Below, piece after piece: positions 47,807 through 56,374 of a stretch of DNA of 64,000 nt. The translations under genes were made by a program, and so were the position numbers. The notes under the pieces were generated by a model. The model was given only the letters and a program-made list of their open reading frames with translations. It had not been told where the DNA came from and searched no databases. Numbering within the stretch: the stretch's first letter is position 1; every line of letters begins with the position of its first letter. This stretch comes from Streptomyces sp. RB17 (GTDB lineage: Bacteria > Actinomycetota > Actinomycetes > Streptomycetales > Streptomycetaceae), in the NCBI RefSeq assembly GCF_009604455.1, contig NZ_WEGL01000001.1, forward strand, positions 1 to 64,000, written 5' to 3'.

Positions 47807-50008
47807 TCAGCTCCTCACGAGGGTCGCGGCGGCGGGGGCGGGGACGCGCTGCGCGAGCGGGACCACGGGCGGGATCGCCTCGGGCGGCTCGCCGAGCAGC
47901 ACCCGCCGTACGACGCGCTCGGCGGCCCGGCCGTCGTCGAACTCGCAGAACCGTTCCCGGAACGCGGCCCGCAGCGCCGTGGCCTCCGCGCCCGCGTACG
48001 AGCCGTCGCGGAAGACGGCGGCCAGCTCCTCCTGGGTGCGCGCGACCGGTCCGGGCGGCTCGGCCATCAGATCGAAGTAGACGCCCCGGGTCTCCCGGTA
48101 GACGTCCCAGTCGTCGGCGTACACGACGATCGGCCGGTCCAGGTTGGCGTAGTCGAACATGATCGACGAGTAGTCGGTGACCAGCGCGTCCGCGGCGAGG
48201 CACACGTCCTCGGAGGAGCGGTGCGTGGTGACGTCGATGATCCGGCCGGTGCTCTTCGCGAGCCCCCGGTCGTAGAAGTAGTGGGCGCGCAGGAGGATGA
48301 CCACGTCCTCGCCGGCCGCCTCGCAGAAGGCCTCCAGGTCCAGGCCGGGCTCGAAGCCGGTGTGGTGGTCGCGGTGGGTCGGCGCGTACAGCACGGCCGT
48401 CCTGTCCTCCGGGACGCCCAGCCGCCGCCGGATGCGGGCCACGTCCTCGGCGGTCGCCGTGTAGTAGACGTCGTTGCGCGGATAGCCGTACTCCAGGGAC
48501 TCCCAGGAGCCGGGGAAGGCGCGCTCCCACATCTGGGTGGAGTGGCGGTTGGCGGAGAGGTTGAAGTCCCAGCGGTCGACCCGGCCGAGCAGCCGGGTGA
48601 AACTGCCCGACTGGGCTGCCACCACCGGGTAGGTCGACTGGTCCACGCCCATCGTCTTCAGCGGGGTGCCGTGCTGGGTCTGCAGATGCACGCTGCCGGG
48701 CCGCTTGACGATCCCCTCGGCGAAGTTGGCGTTGTTGACCAGGTACTTCGCGCGGGCCAGCACCTCCCAGCAGCAGCGGGAGCCGATCACCGCGTACTCC
48801 ACGTCCTCCGGCATCGCGTGCGCCTGGTCGGCCTCGACCAGGAACACCGAGCGGAGGTGCGGGGCGAGTTCGCGGGCCTTGGCGTGGATGGCGGCCGGGT
48901 TGCAGGCGTAGCCGCGGCCCCAGTAGGCGCAGTACACGGCCAGGTTCTCGTCGAGCGGACGGTGCAGGTCGCGGGCGTAGCGCAGCCGGGTGCGCACCGC
49001 GCGCGGGTGTGGCAGGCCCTCGGCCGCACCGACCGCGAGCTGGTTGGCGCCGCGCAGCGCACGGAACGCGCTGTACGCCCCGGTCGCCAGCAGCCGGTGC
49101 TGCACGCCCAGGCTGCCGCCGGGCGCCCGGAAACCGGCCGGCCGGTGGCGCCGGTGGAGGCGGCCGGCGCGGCGGAAGAACGCCCGGTGCCCGGACGGCA
49201 GCCGCTCGGGCCGGGACGCGGTCTTCAGCACATGGGTGAACAGCTGCTCGAAGAGCGCGCGCGTCCGCTCGGCGGGCAGATCCTGCTCCGCGGCCCGGGT
49301 GAGCACCAGGTCCACCTGGTCGAGCAGGTCGTGCTGGTGCGGCCCCGGCAGATTGAGCCGACTGCCCTGCCGGCGCAGCCGGTGCCGTACGACGACCCGG
49401 CGCAGCACCGCGATCCGCACGGCCGCGAGCGTGGTCAGCCCGCCCCAGCCGAGGTCGGTGAAGTGGCTGTCGGGAAAGGAGAGTTCGTGCTCGGTGAGGA
49501 AGCCGAGGCGGTAGACCGCGCTCCACGCCGGAAGCTGCACGCCGGTCAGCTCCGGCAGGTCGGCGGGGGCGAAGGCGCCCTTGGGGGCCCCGGCGAACAG
49601 CGGCCTGGCCGGGTTGGTGGGCTCGCCCTCCCACCAGGGGACGCGCTCGTGCTCGACGTAGAGCACGTCCACGCCGGCGGTCTCGGTCAGCCGGGCGTCC
49701 AGCGCGGTGAGCGCGCCCGGCAGCAGCAGGTCGTCGCCGTCGAGGAACAGCACATACGCGCCGGTCGCCGCCCGGATCCCCGCGTTGCGCGCCCCGCTCA
49801 GACCGGCGGAGGGCGGCGAGTCGACCGGGGTCACCCTGGAGTCCCGCTCCGCGTATCCGGCGGCCACGCCGGCGGCGGGGGAGCCGGGGGCGTCGCAGAC
49901 GGGGATCAGCTGCAGATCGCCGAACGACTGGCCGAGGACCGAGTCCAGCGCCTGGGACAGCCGGGCGGCGACCCCGTGGGACGGGACGATGATGCTGAAG
50001 CGGGGCAT
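47807..50008 (-). CDS. GT2-like / CDP-glycerol glycerophosphotransferase fusion (phosphotransferase intact)
   Basis: The protein has 733 residues, starting at the ATG at 50008. In the N-terminal GT-A-like domain the first donor motif is degenerate (PVCDAPGSPAAG instead of VDDxSxDG), although LFLDGDDLLLPG is retained. The C-terminal half (about 370-715) keeps all recognisable glycerophosphotransferase residues: QHGTPLKTMG (H446), APTHRDHH, LLRAHYFYDRG and DYSSIMFDYANLDRP. It is most similar in the C-terminal half to the 32672 protein (for example YCAYWGRGYACNPAAI versus FAAYWDRGVACNPAAI). It is the middle gene of the operon; the next gene starts 6 bases after its stop. Confidence 0.88.
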   Translation of the reverse strand: MPRFSIIVPSHGVAARLSQALDSVLGQSFGDLQLIPVCDAPGSPAAGVAAGYAERDSRVTPVDSPPSAGLSGARNAGIRAATGAYVLFLDGDDLLLPGALTALDARLTETAGVDVLYVEHERVPWWEGEPTNPARPLFAGAPKGAFAPADLPELTGVQLPAWSAVYRLGFLTEHELSFPDSHFTDLGWGGLTTLAAVRIAVLRRVVVRHRLRRQGSRLNLPGPHQHDLLDQVDLVLTRAAEQDLPAERTRALFEQLFTHVLKTASRPERLPSGHRAFFRRAGRLHRRHRPAGFRAPGGSLGVQHRLLATGAYSAFRALRGANQLAVGAAEGLPHPRAVRTRLRYARDLHRPLDENLAVYCAYWGRGYACNPAAIHAKARELAPHLRSVFLVEADQAHAMPEDVEYAVIGSRCCWEVLARAKYLVNNANFAEGIVKRPGSVHLQTQHGTPLKTMGVDQSTYPVVAAQSGSFTRLLGRVDRWDFNLSANRHSTQMWERAFPGSWESLEYGYPRNDVYYTATAEDVARIRRRLGVPEDRTAVLYAPTHRDHHTGFEPGLDLEAFCEAAGEDVVILLRAHYFYDRGLAKSTGRIIDVTTHRSSEDVCLAADALVTDYSSIMFDYANLDRPIVVYADDWDVYRETRGVYFDLMAEPPGPVARTQEELAAVFRDGSYAGAEATALRAAFRERFCEFDDGRAAERVVRRVLLGEPPEAIPPVVPLAQRVPAPAAATLVRS

Positions 50009-50163
50009 TCTGCTCTTTCTGTTGTCTTGCGGACGCGTGTCCTGCGGGCGAGGAGGCCTGCCGTGCGACCGGGCCGCCCCGCCGGACGCCAGGTGGACGG
50101 CCGGCTCGGGGTGGGCCGCGTCGAGCCGAGGGGCACGGGAACTCCCGGAAGGACCAACGCCGT

Positions 50164-52392
50164 TCAGCGCCTCTCGGTGACGGGGAGGGGACCGGCGGGT
50201 TGCGGCACGGTGGCCTGCGGCGAACGGGCACAGGCCGACGGCACCGTCTTGCGCTCACCGAGCGGGATCACCGGCGGCAGCTCCGTCTCGCCCAGCACCA
50301 CATGCCGTACGACCCGCTCGGCGGCGCGTCCGTCGTCGTACGGGCAGAACCGCTGCCGGAACACCGACCGCAGCTGGGTCGAGCGCGAGCCGCGCCAGTG
50401 CCCGGTCGCGAAGATGTCGATCAGCTCGTCCTCGCTGCGCGCGACCGCGCCCGGCGGGAAGGTGTGCAGGTCGAAGTAGGTCCCGCGGGCCGCCCGGTAC
50501 TCGTCCCAGTCTTCGGTGTGCACCACGATCGGCCGGTCCAGGCCCGCGTAGTCGAACATGATCGACGCGTAGTCGGTGAGCAGGGCGTCCGAGGCCAGAC
50601 ACAGCGACTGGACGCTCGGGTGGTCGCCGACGTCGATGATCCGGGCGCCCTCGGGACGCCGGTGGCCGTGGGTGCGGGCCAGGACCAAGAAGCGGGGGCC
50701 GAGGCGGCGCACGATCCGCTCCAGGTCCAGCAGCGGGCGCTGGGTGCGCAGATAGTCACGGTGGGCCGGCGCGTACAGGATCGCCACCGCGCCCTCCGGG
50801 ATGCCCAGCGATGCGCGCAACCGGGTCACGTCCGCCGAGGTGGCCCGCTGGAAGACGTCGTTGCGCGGGGCGCCGTACTCCAGGGTCCGGTACCGGCCCG
50901 GGAGGGCCCGCTCCCCGGTCAGGGTCGAGTGCCGGTTGCCGGACAGCGCGAGGTCCCACTGGTCGACGTCGCGCAGCAGCCGGGCGAAGTCGGTGTCGCG
51001 GGCCGCCGCCGGGCGCTCCCGGAGGTCCAGGCCGATGTGCCCCAGCGGGGTGCCCTGCCGGGTCTGGACCAGGATCTGCCCGGGTCGTTTGCGCAGGCCC
51101 GGGTCCAGGACGTCGTCGGTGACCAGGTACCTGGCGCGGGCCAGCGCCGTCCAGTAGGCGGCGGTGCCGGGCCGCAGCGGGCGCGGCCCCGGCGGGACCG
51201 TGTGCCGGTGCTCGGGGCGGGCGATCCAGGCGGTGCGGATGTGCGGGGCGTGGCTGCGGAAGGCCTCCTCCAGGGCGCCCGGGTCGCCGCCGTGGCCCTG
51301 TCCCGCACCGGAGCCGAACACCGCCCGGTCGGCACGAACGGGCAGCCGCAGCTGGATCCGGTAGTGCAGCCGCAGTACGCCGGTGCGCACGGCGCGGGCC
51401 AGCTTCACCGCCGCCTTGCCCAGGCGCCGGCGCACGGCCGAGACCAGCTGGAACGCGCGGAAGGTGCGGTGCAGACCGAAGCGGACCAGGACGTTGCGGC
51501 GCCGCATCCGGGTGCCGGGGACGCGATAGCGGCGGTAGTGGGCGCGGGCCCGGCGCAGGAAGGCGCCGTGGCTGCCGCGCGGCAGCCGGTCCCGCTTGGT
51601 GAACACCGTGGCGTAGTGGTCGATCATGCGGCGGAACAATTCGGGCCGCCACCGGGCCAGTTCCGGATGCCGCTCGACGTACGCGAACACCCGGTCGTAC
51701 TGCTCGAACAGATCGAAGTGCTTACGACTGGTGGTGCCGAGGATGTTGCCCTGCCGGCGCTGCCGGTAGTGCACGCACACCCGGTCCAGCGTGGCGATCG
51801 ACTCCGCCGTCATCAGCACCGGGAAGGTCCACGGGGTGTCCTCGTAGTAGCCCGGCGGGAAGGTGAAGCCGTGGCCCTCGACGAACTCCCGCCGGTACGC
51901 CTTGTTCCAGGCCACCATCAGCACCCTGAGCAGCCCCGGCCGGTCCTCCAGCCGGAATGGCGCCGGGCCCTGCTCGGTGAGCTGGCCGGCGAGCGCGTTG
52001 CGCACCTCCCGGCCGTCCCAGTAGGTGCGCGCGTAGTCGTACACCAGGACGTCCGGCTCCCCGGCCTCCTTGATCCGGTCGGCGATCGAGCGCAGCGCGT
52101 GCGGAGTGAGAGTGTCGTCGCTGTCCAGGAAGACCAGGTAGTCACCGGTCGCCTCGGCCAGCCCCGCGTTCCGGGCCCGCCCGAGCCCCTGGTTCTCGGC
52201 CAGGTGCACCGGCCGCACCCGCGCGTCCCGGGCCGCGTACTCGTCGATGATCGTCCCGCAGGCATCCGGTGAGCAGTCGTCCACGGCGATCAGTTCCAGA
52301 TCGGGATACGACTGCGTGAGCACCGAGTCCAGGCACTCGGAGAGATACGCCTGGACCTGGTACGCGGGGACAATGACACTGAACCTGGGCAA
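50164..52392 (-). CDS. GT2 / CDP-glycerol glycerophosphotransferase fusion (GT2 intact, HGTP lost; TTG start)
   Basis: The protein has 742 residues. The only start that fits the similarity (PRFSVIVPAYQVQ) is a TTG at 52392, with no good ribosome-binding site. The GT-A domain (about 1-230) is intact (AVDDCSPDACG, FLDSDDTLTPH, FPPGYYEDTPW) and very close to that of the 45542 protein. In the C-terminal half HGTP has become QGTP (Q446), the sequence before it (GSGAGQGHGGDP) diverges, and LxRxH reads LARTHGH; APAHRDY and DYASIMFDYAGLDRP remain. It is probably an active glycosyltransferase with a remodelled phosphotransferase domain. It is the first gene of the operon. Confidence 0.87.
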   Translation of the reverse strand: MPRFSVIVPAYQVQAYLSECLDSVLTQSYPDLELIAVDDCSPDACGTIIDEYAARDARVRPVHLAENQGLGRARNAGLAEATGDYLVFLDSDDTLTPHALRSIADRIKEAGEPDVLVYDYARTYWDGREVRNALAGQLTEQGPAPFRLEDRPGLLRVLMVAWNKAYRREFVEGHGFTFPPGYYEDTPWTFPVLMTAESIATLDRVCVHYRQRRQGNILGTTSRKHFDLFEQYDRVFAYVERHPELARWRPELFRRMIDHYATVFTKRDRLPRGSHGAFLRRARAHYRRYRVPGTRMRRRNVLVRFGLHRTFRAFQLVSAVRRRLGKAAVKLARAVRTGVLRLHYRIQLRLPVRADRAVFGSGAGQGHGGDPGALEEAFRSHAPHIRTAWIARPEHRHTVPPGPRPLRPGTAAYWTALARARYLVTDDVLDPGLRKRPGQILVQTRQGTPLGHIGLDLRERPAAARDTDFARLLRDVDQWDLALSGNRHSTLTGERALPGRYRTLEYGAPRNDVFQRATSADVTRLRASLGIPEGAVAILYAPAHRDYLRTQRPLLDLERIVRRLGPRFLVLARTHGHRRPEGARIIDVGDHPSVQSLCLASDALLTDYASIMFDYAGLDRPIVVHTEDWDEYRAARGTYFDLHTFPPGAVARSEDELIDIFATGHWRGSRSTQLRSVFRQRFCPYDDGRAAERVVRHVVLGETELPPVIPLGERKTVPSACARSPQATVPQPAGPLPVTERR

Positions 52393-52512
52393 GGGACATC
52401 CATGGGTCGTCGGTCGGCGCGGGGGTTCTGACCGGAAACGGCCGATGGAGTGAATTGGTTACGGTTCGTACGGCATGTGGGGGACGGCCGGGGGACAACG
52501 GGTGAACGGCGA

Positions 52513-52539
52513 GGGGCGGGCCCCCTGCGGGCCCGCCCC
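52513..52539 (-). terminator. terminator of the sugar ABC importer operon
   Basis: Perfect 11-bp stem GGGGCGGGCCC (52513-52523) with GGGCCCGCCCC (52529-52539) and a five-base loop, 22 bases beyond the permease stop on the minus strand. Confidence 0.75.
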
Positions 52540-52561
52540 GGAGAAGTGCCGAGAACTGCCG

Positions 52562-53470
52562 TTACTTGACCGCGCCCGCCATCACCCCGGACACGAACTG
52601 CCGCTGGAACGCGAAGAACACGGCCAGCGGGATCACCATGGAGATGAACGCGCCGGGTGCCAGCACGTCGATGTTGTTGCCGAACTGCCGTACCTGCGTC
52701 TGCAGCGCGACCGTGATCGGCTGGGTGCCCGACTTGGTGAACACCAGCGCGACCAGCATGTCGTTCCACACCCACAGGAACTGGAAGATGCCGAGGCTCG
52801 CGATGGCCGGCCCGCCGAGCGGCATCACCACCCGGGCGAACAGCCGCAGTTCACCCGCGCCGTCCAGCCGGGCGGCCTCCAGCAGTTCGCGCGGGATCTC
52901 CGCGAAGAAGTTCCGCAGCAGGAACACCGCGAACGGTAGACCGAACCCGGTGTGGAACAGGATCACGCCGAGGATGGTCCCGAACAGGCCGACTTTGCCG
53001 AACAGTTCGGCGATCGGGATCAGCGCCACCTGCACCGGCACCACCAGCAGGCTCACCACACCCAGGAACCACCAGTCCCGGCCCGGGAACTCCATCCACG
53101 CGAACGCGTAGCCCGCGAGGGAGCCGACCACGACGACCAGGACGGTGGCCGGGACCGTGATCAGCACGGTGTTCCAGAGGGAGTGGGTGATGTCGCCGTT
53201 CTCCAGCAGCTTCCGGTAGCTGTCGAACGTCAGCTGGGACGGCTGGGAGAGCACCTTCCACCAGCCGCTCGCGCTCATGTCCTCGGGCGCGCGCAGCGAG
53301 GAGATGAGCAGACCGATCGTCGGCACCAGCCAGAACAGGCCCACGACGATCAGGAACACGCGGACCAGGCCGCCGCCCAGCTTCTCGGTGATCCTCGTGC
53401 CGAGGGACTGGCGTGCCTTCACCGTCCGGACGGGCCCGACCTTCCCGATGCTCCCGGCGGTCGCCGTCAT
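52562..53470 (-). CDS. carbohydrate ABC transporter permease (MalG type)
   Basis: The protein has 302 residues and six hydrophobic helices. The cytoplasmic EAA loop, which docks the ATPase, reads EAARLDGAGELRLFARVVMPL (about residues 200-220). The C-terminus RQFVSGVMAGAVKG-like end is typical of MalG-family CUT1 importers. The ATG at 53470 overlaps the upstream permease stop (ATGA). It forms a heterodimer with the preceding gene product. No ATPase gene is in the operon, so a shared ATPase such as MsiK is expected. Confidence 0.93.
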   Translation of the reverse strand: MTATAGSIGKVGPVRTVKARQSLGTRITEKLGGGLVRVFLIVVGLFWLVPTIGLLISSLRAPEDMSASGWWKVLSQPSQLTFDSYRKLLENGDITHSLWNTVLITVPATVLVVVVGSLAGYAFAWMEFPGRDWWFLGVVSLLVVPVQVALIPIAELFGKVGLFGTILGVILFHTGFGLPFAVFLLRNFFAEIPRELLEAARLDGAGELRLFARVVMPLGGPAIASLGIFQFLWVWNDMLVALVFTKSGTQPITVALQTQVRQFGNNIDVLAPGAFISMVIPLAVFFAFQRQFVSGVMAGAVK

Positions 53471-54813
53471 CGCCGCACCTCCCGCCGCAGCCGACGAATG
53501 TTGAACAGCATCACGGGAATCACGAGCACCAGCAGCAGCACCGCGATCGCGCTCGCGACGCCCGGCTGGTTCTCCGCGAAACCCTTGCGGTACAGCTCCA
53601 GGGCGAGCACGTCGGCGTCGTCCTGGGAGGAGCCCGGCGCGATGATGTAGACGAGGTCGAACACCTTCAGCACGTTGATCATCAGGGTGACGACGACGAC
53701 CGCGAGGACCGGCGCGAGCAGCGGCACGGTGACCCTGCGGAACACCTGCCACTCGTTGGCGCCGTCCACCCGCGCTGCCTCCAGCAGCTCCCGGGGCACG
53801 CCCGCGAGCCCGGCCGCGATCAGCACCATCGCGAAGCCCGCCCACATCCAGACGTACGCCCCGATGATCGCCGGGGTGACCAGCGCAGGGCCGAGCCACT
53901 CGACGCCGTTGTACGGCTCCTTGAAGTTGCTCGCCGGCAGCCGCAGCCGGGCCCCGTCGGCGGAGGCGGGCAGCGTGAAGGTGCCGTCGCCGGCCGCCTT
54001 GGTGGAGGCGACCACCGTGCCGCCCTTCACCGCCTCGATCCGCATCCCGGCATAGCCCAGCTCGGACGGGTCCGGCGCGCCGAGCCGGCCCACGCCCTTG
54101 CCGCGCGTGAAGTCCTGCCAGGTGGTGCCGGTGATCCTCCCCGGCTCCGGCCTGGCCGCCACGGCCTTCTTCGCGCCGTCCGGCATCTGGTCCGGGGCGA
54201 CACCGACGAGGGGGAGGGTGACCGGCTGCCCGGCGCGGACGGTGGCCCTGGTGACGAAGCCGCCGTTCTGCGCGACGAGCGGCGACTCGCGGCCCGGGTG
54301 GGCCATCGGGAACGCCGACGACTGCGCGAAGGTGTCATGAACCCCCACCCACACCGCGTTCGCGACGCCCTTGTGCGGATCCTGGTCGTACACCAGCCGG
54401 AAGATGATCCCGGCCGCCAGCATCGAGATCGCCATCGGCATGAAGACGACCAGCTTGAACGCCGTTCCCCAGCGCACCCGTTCGGTCAGCACCGCGAAGA
54501 CCAGACCGAGCGCGGTGGACACCGTCGGTGCGAACACCACCCAGATGACGTTGTTCTTCAGGGCGGTGCGGATGCCGTCGTCGGTGAAGAGCGTCTTGTA
54601 GTTGTCGACGCCGGCGAAGCCGTTGCCCGAGGCGTTGTAGAAGCTGCGGATCAGCGAGTACCCGATCGGGTAGACCACGAGCGCGCCGAGCAGCACCAGG
54701 GCGGGCAGCAGGAACAGCACTGCCACCGTCCTGCGGGTGCCGGTCACGCTCCTACGACTGCGGGGTGCGGCGGGACCCGCTGAGGCCCCCGCCGCCGTTG
54801 CCGCCGACGCCAT
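53467..54813 (-). CDS. carbohydrate ABC transporter permease (MalF type) with large periplasmic insert
   Basis: The protein has 448 residues, about 140 more than a usual CUT1 permease. After the first helix (about 29-50) and two more (to about 145), an extracytoplasmic insert (about 150-300) appears before the remaining helices. It ends with an Ig/Cna-B-like pattern (AGDGTFTLPASADGARLRLP). The EAA loop is EAARVDGANEWQVFRRVTV. The insert occupies the same place as the P2 loop of MalF, which contacts the substrate-binding protein. The ATG at 54813 lies 7 bases after the binding-protein gene's stop. Confidence 0.92.
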   Translation of the reverse strand: MASAATAAGASAGPAAPRSRRSVTGTRRTVAVLFLLPALVLLGALVVYPIGYSLIRSFYNASGNGFAGVDNYKTLFTDDGIRTALKNNVIWVVFAPTVSTALGLVFAVLTERVRWGTAFKLVVFMPMAISMLAAGIIFRLVYDQDPHKGVANAVWVGVHDTFAQSSAFPMAHPGRESPLVAQNGGFVTRATVRAGQPVTLPLVGVAPDQMPDGAKKAVAARPEPGRITGTTWQDFTRGKGVGRLGAPDPSELGYAGMRIEAVKGGTVVASTKAAGDGTFTLPASADGARLRLPASNFKEPYNGVEWLGPALVTPAIIGAYVWMWAGFAMVLIAAGLAGVPRELLEAARVDGANEWQVFRRVTVPLLAPVLAVVVVTLMINVLKVFDLVYIIAPGSSQDDADVLALELYRKGFAENQPGVASAIAVLLLVLVIPVMLFNIRRLRREVRR

Positions 54814-54820
54814 CGCCGGA

Positions 54821-56203
54821 TCAGCTCCCGCTTCCGTACGCGGCCGCCGCGTCCTTCTCCAGCTTCGCCTGGGTGCCCGCCACGTCCGTCGGGTTCTTCA
54901 GGAAGTCCTGCAGGTCCTTCCACTCACCCTTGCCGGGGGTGCCGCCGAAGGCCTGCGGGGCCTGGTCGGACATGTCGAAGCGGAAGTCGTCGCCGGACGC
55001 GATCAGCGCCTTGGCGATCTTCTGCTGCACCGCGTTCGGGTACGCCGAGACCGGCACGTTCTTGTTCGGCGAGAGGAATCCGCCGAGCCTCGCCTCGATC
55101 GTCGCCGCGTCCGGGGAGGCGAGGAAGGTGACCAGGGCCTGGGCCGCCTTGGAGTCCTTCAGGACCACCGCCGCGTCACCGCCGGAGACCACCGGTGCGG
55201 TGGACCCGACCGCCGGGAACGGGAACACCTTCGCGTCCGTGCCCACCTTCGCCTTGGTCTCGCCGATGTTGACCTGCACGAAGTCACCCTCGTACACCAT
55301 CGCCGACTTCGGCTGGTCACCGCCGGTGAAGGTCTGGGTGACCGAGGCCGGGAACTCCGTCTGCAGCGCGCCGTCCTGGCCGCCCGCGAGGTAGTCCTTC
55401 TTGCCCCAGATCTGGGCGAGGGTCGTCAGCGCCTGCTTGACCGAGGGATCCGTCCACTTGATCTTGTGCTGGGCGAGCTCGTCGTACTTCTGCGGCCCCG
55501 CCTGGGACAGATAGACGTTCTCGAACCAGTCCGTCAGCGGCCAGCCGTCCGCGCCGGCCACCGAGAACGGGGTGACTCCGGAGTCGTACACCGCCCGGGT
55601 CGTGGTCAGCAGATCCTGCCAGGTCTTCGGCTCCTTCGCGCCGGCGTTCGCGAAGACCTTGGCGTTGTACCAGATCAGCGACTTGTTGGCGGCCTTGTAG
55701 TAGACGCCGTACTGCTTGCCGTCGACCTTGCCGATGTCCTGCCAGCCCTGGGAGTAGTTCTTCTGCAGCTCCTTCAGGGCGTCCGGCCCGATCGGCTTGG
55801 CCCACCCCCGCTGCACGGCCTGCTTGATGGCGCCGGGCTGCGGCAGCATGGCCACGTCCGGCGGCTGGCCACCCGCGATCTTCGAACCGACGAAGTTGAT
55901 GATCGGGTCCTGGGCGGGCACGAACGTGACCTTCGCGCCGGTGCGCTTCTCGAACTCGGCCAGGACCTGCTTGAAGTTCTTCTGCTCCTGGCCGGTCCAG
56001 ACGGCGGCGATCTCCAGGTTCGCGCCGTTCAGCTTCGGCAGGGTGAGGGTGGAGCCGGTGGCTTCGCCGGTCTGCCCGCCGCTGCCCTTCTCACCGTTGT
56101 CATTGCTGCTGGAGCAGGCGCTCAGGGCGAGGGCTCCCGTGAGCAGCGCGGCGAATGTGGTGACGGTCCTGCGTGTCCGGATGGTGCTGCTCTTGCTGTG
56201 CAT
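54821..56203 (-). CDS. sugar-binding lipoprotein of ABC importer
   Basis: The protein has 460 residues from the ATG at 56203 (GGGGAA site). It has a basic, twin-arginine-like start (RTRRTVTTFAAL), a lipobox LSAC with lipidated C30, and then the family-1 extracellular solute-binding fold. Visible blocks are KRTGAKVTFVPAQDP, GVYYKAANKSLIWYN and KAAQALVTFLASPDAA. It delivers a carbohydrate, probably an oligosaccharide or glycoside, to the two permeases encoded next. The sugar cannot be named from sequence. No regulator gene adjoins the operon. Confidence 0.93.
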   Translation of the reverse strand: MHSKSSTIRTRRTVTTFAALLTGALALSACSSSNDNGEKGSGGQTGEATGSTLTLPKLNGANLEIAAVWTGQEQKNFKQVLAEFEKRTGAKVTFVPAQDPIINFVGSKIAGGQPPDVAMLPQPGAIKQAVQRGWAKPIGPDALKELQKNYSQGWQDIGKVDGKQYGVYYKAANKSLIWYNAKVFANAGAKEPKTWQDLLTTTRAVYDSGVTPFSVAGADGWPLTDWFENVYLSQAGPQKYDELAQHKIKWTDPSVKQALTTLAQIWGKKDYLAGGQDGALQTEFPASVTQTFTGGDQPKSAMVYEGDFVQVNIGETKAKVGTDAKVFPFPAVGSTAPVVSGGDAAVVLKDSKAAQALVTFLASPDAATIEARLGGFLSPNKNVPVSAYPNAVQQKIAKALIASGDDFRFDMSDQAPQAFGGTPGKGEWKDLQDFLKNPTDVAGTQAKLEKDAAAAYGSGS

Positions 56204-56374
56204 CACTTCCCCGTTCGTCGTTCTCCATTGAACGTCAGAAGACTGTCCCGTGCGGTCCGGTGTACGCCGGGCCACTCGGGGTGGGCAAGGGCGCCTGCTG
56301 TGTCGAACGGGTCATCGTGACCGGCTCGTGACCGGCGGTGTATGCGTGCCTCTTCGGCCAGGGCCGGACAGGTC

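Noticed and set aside
45773..50479. Plus-strand open frame of over 1,500 codons across the fusion transferase genes
   Set aside because: It spans three clear minus-strand genes and their intergenic gap, and has the amino-acid bias of a complementary-strand shadow.
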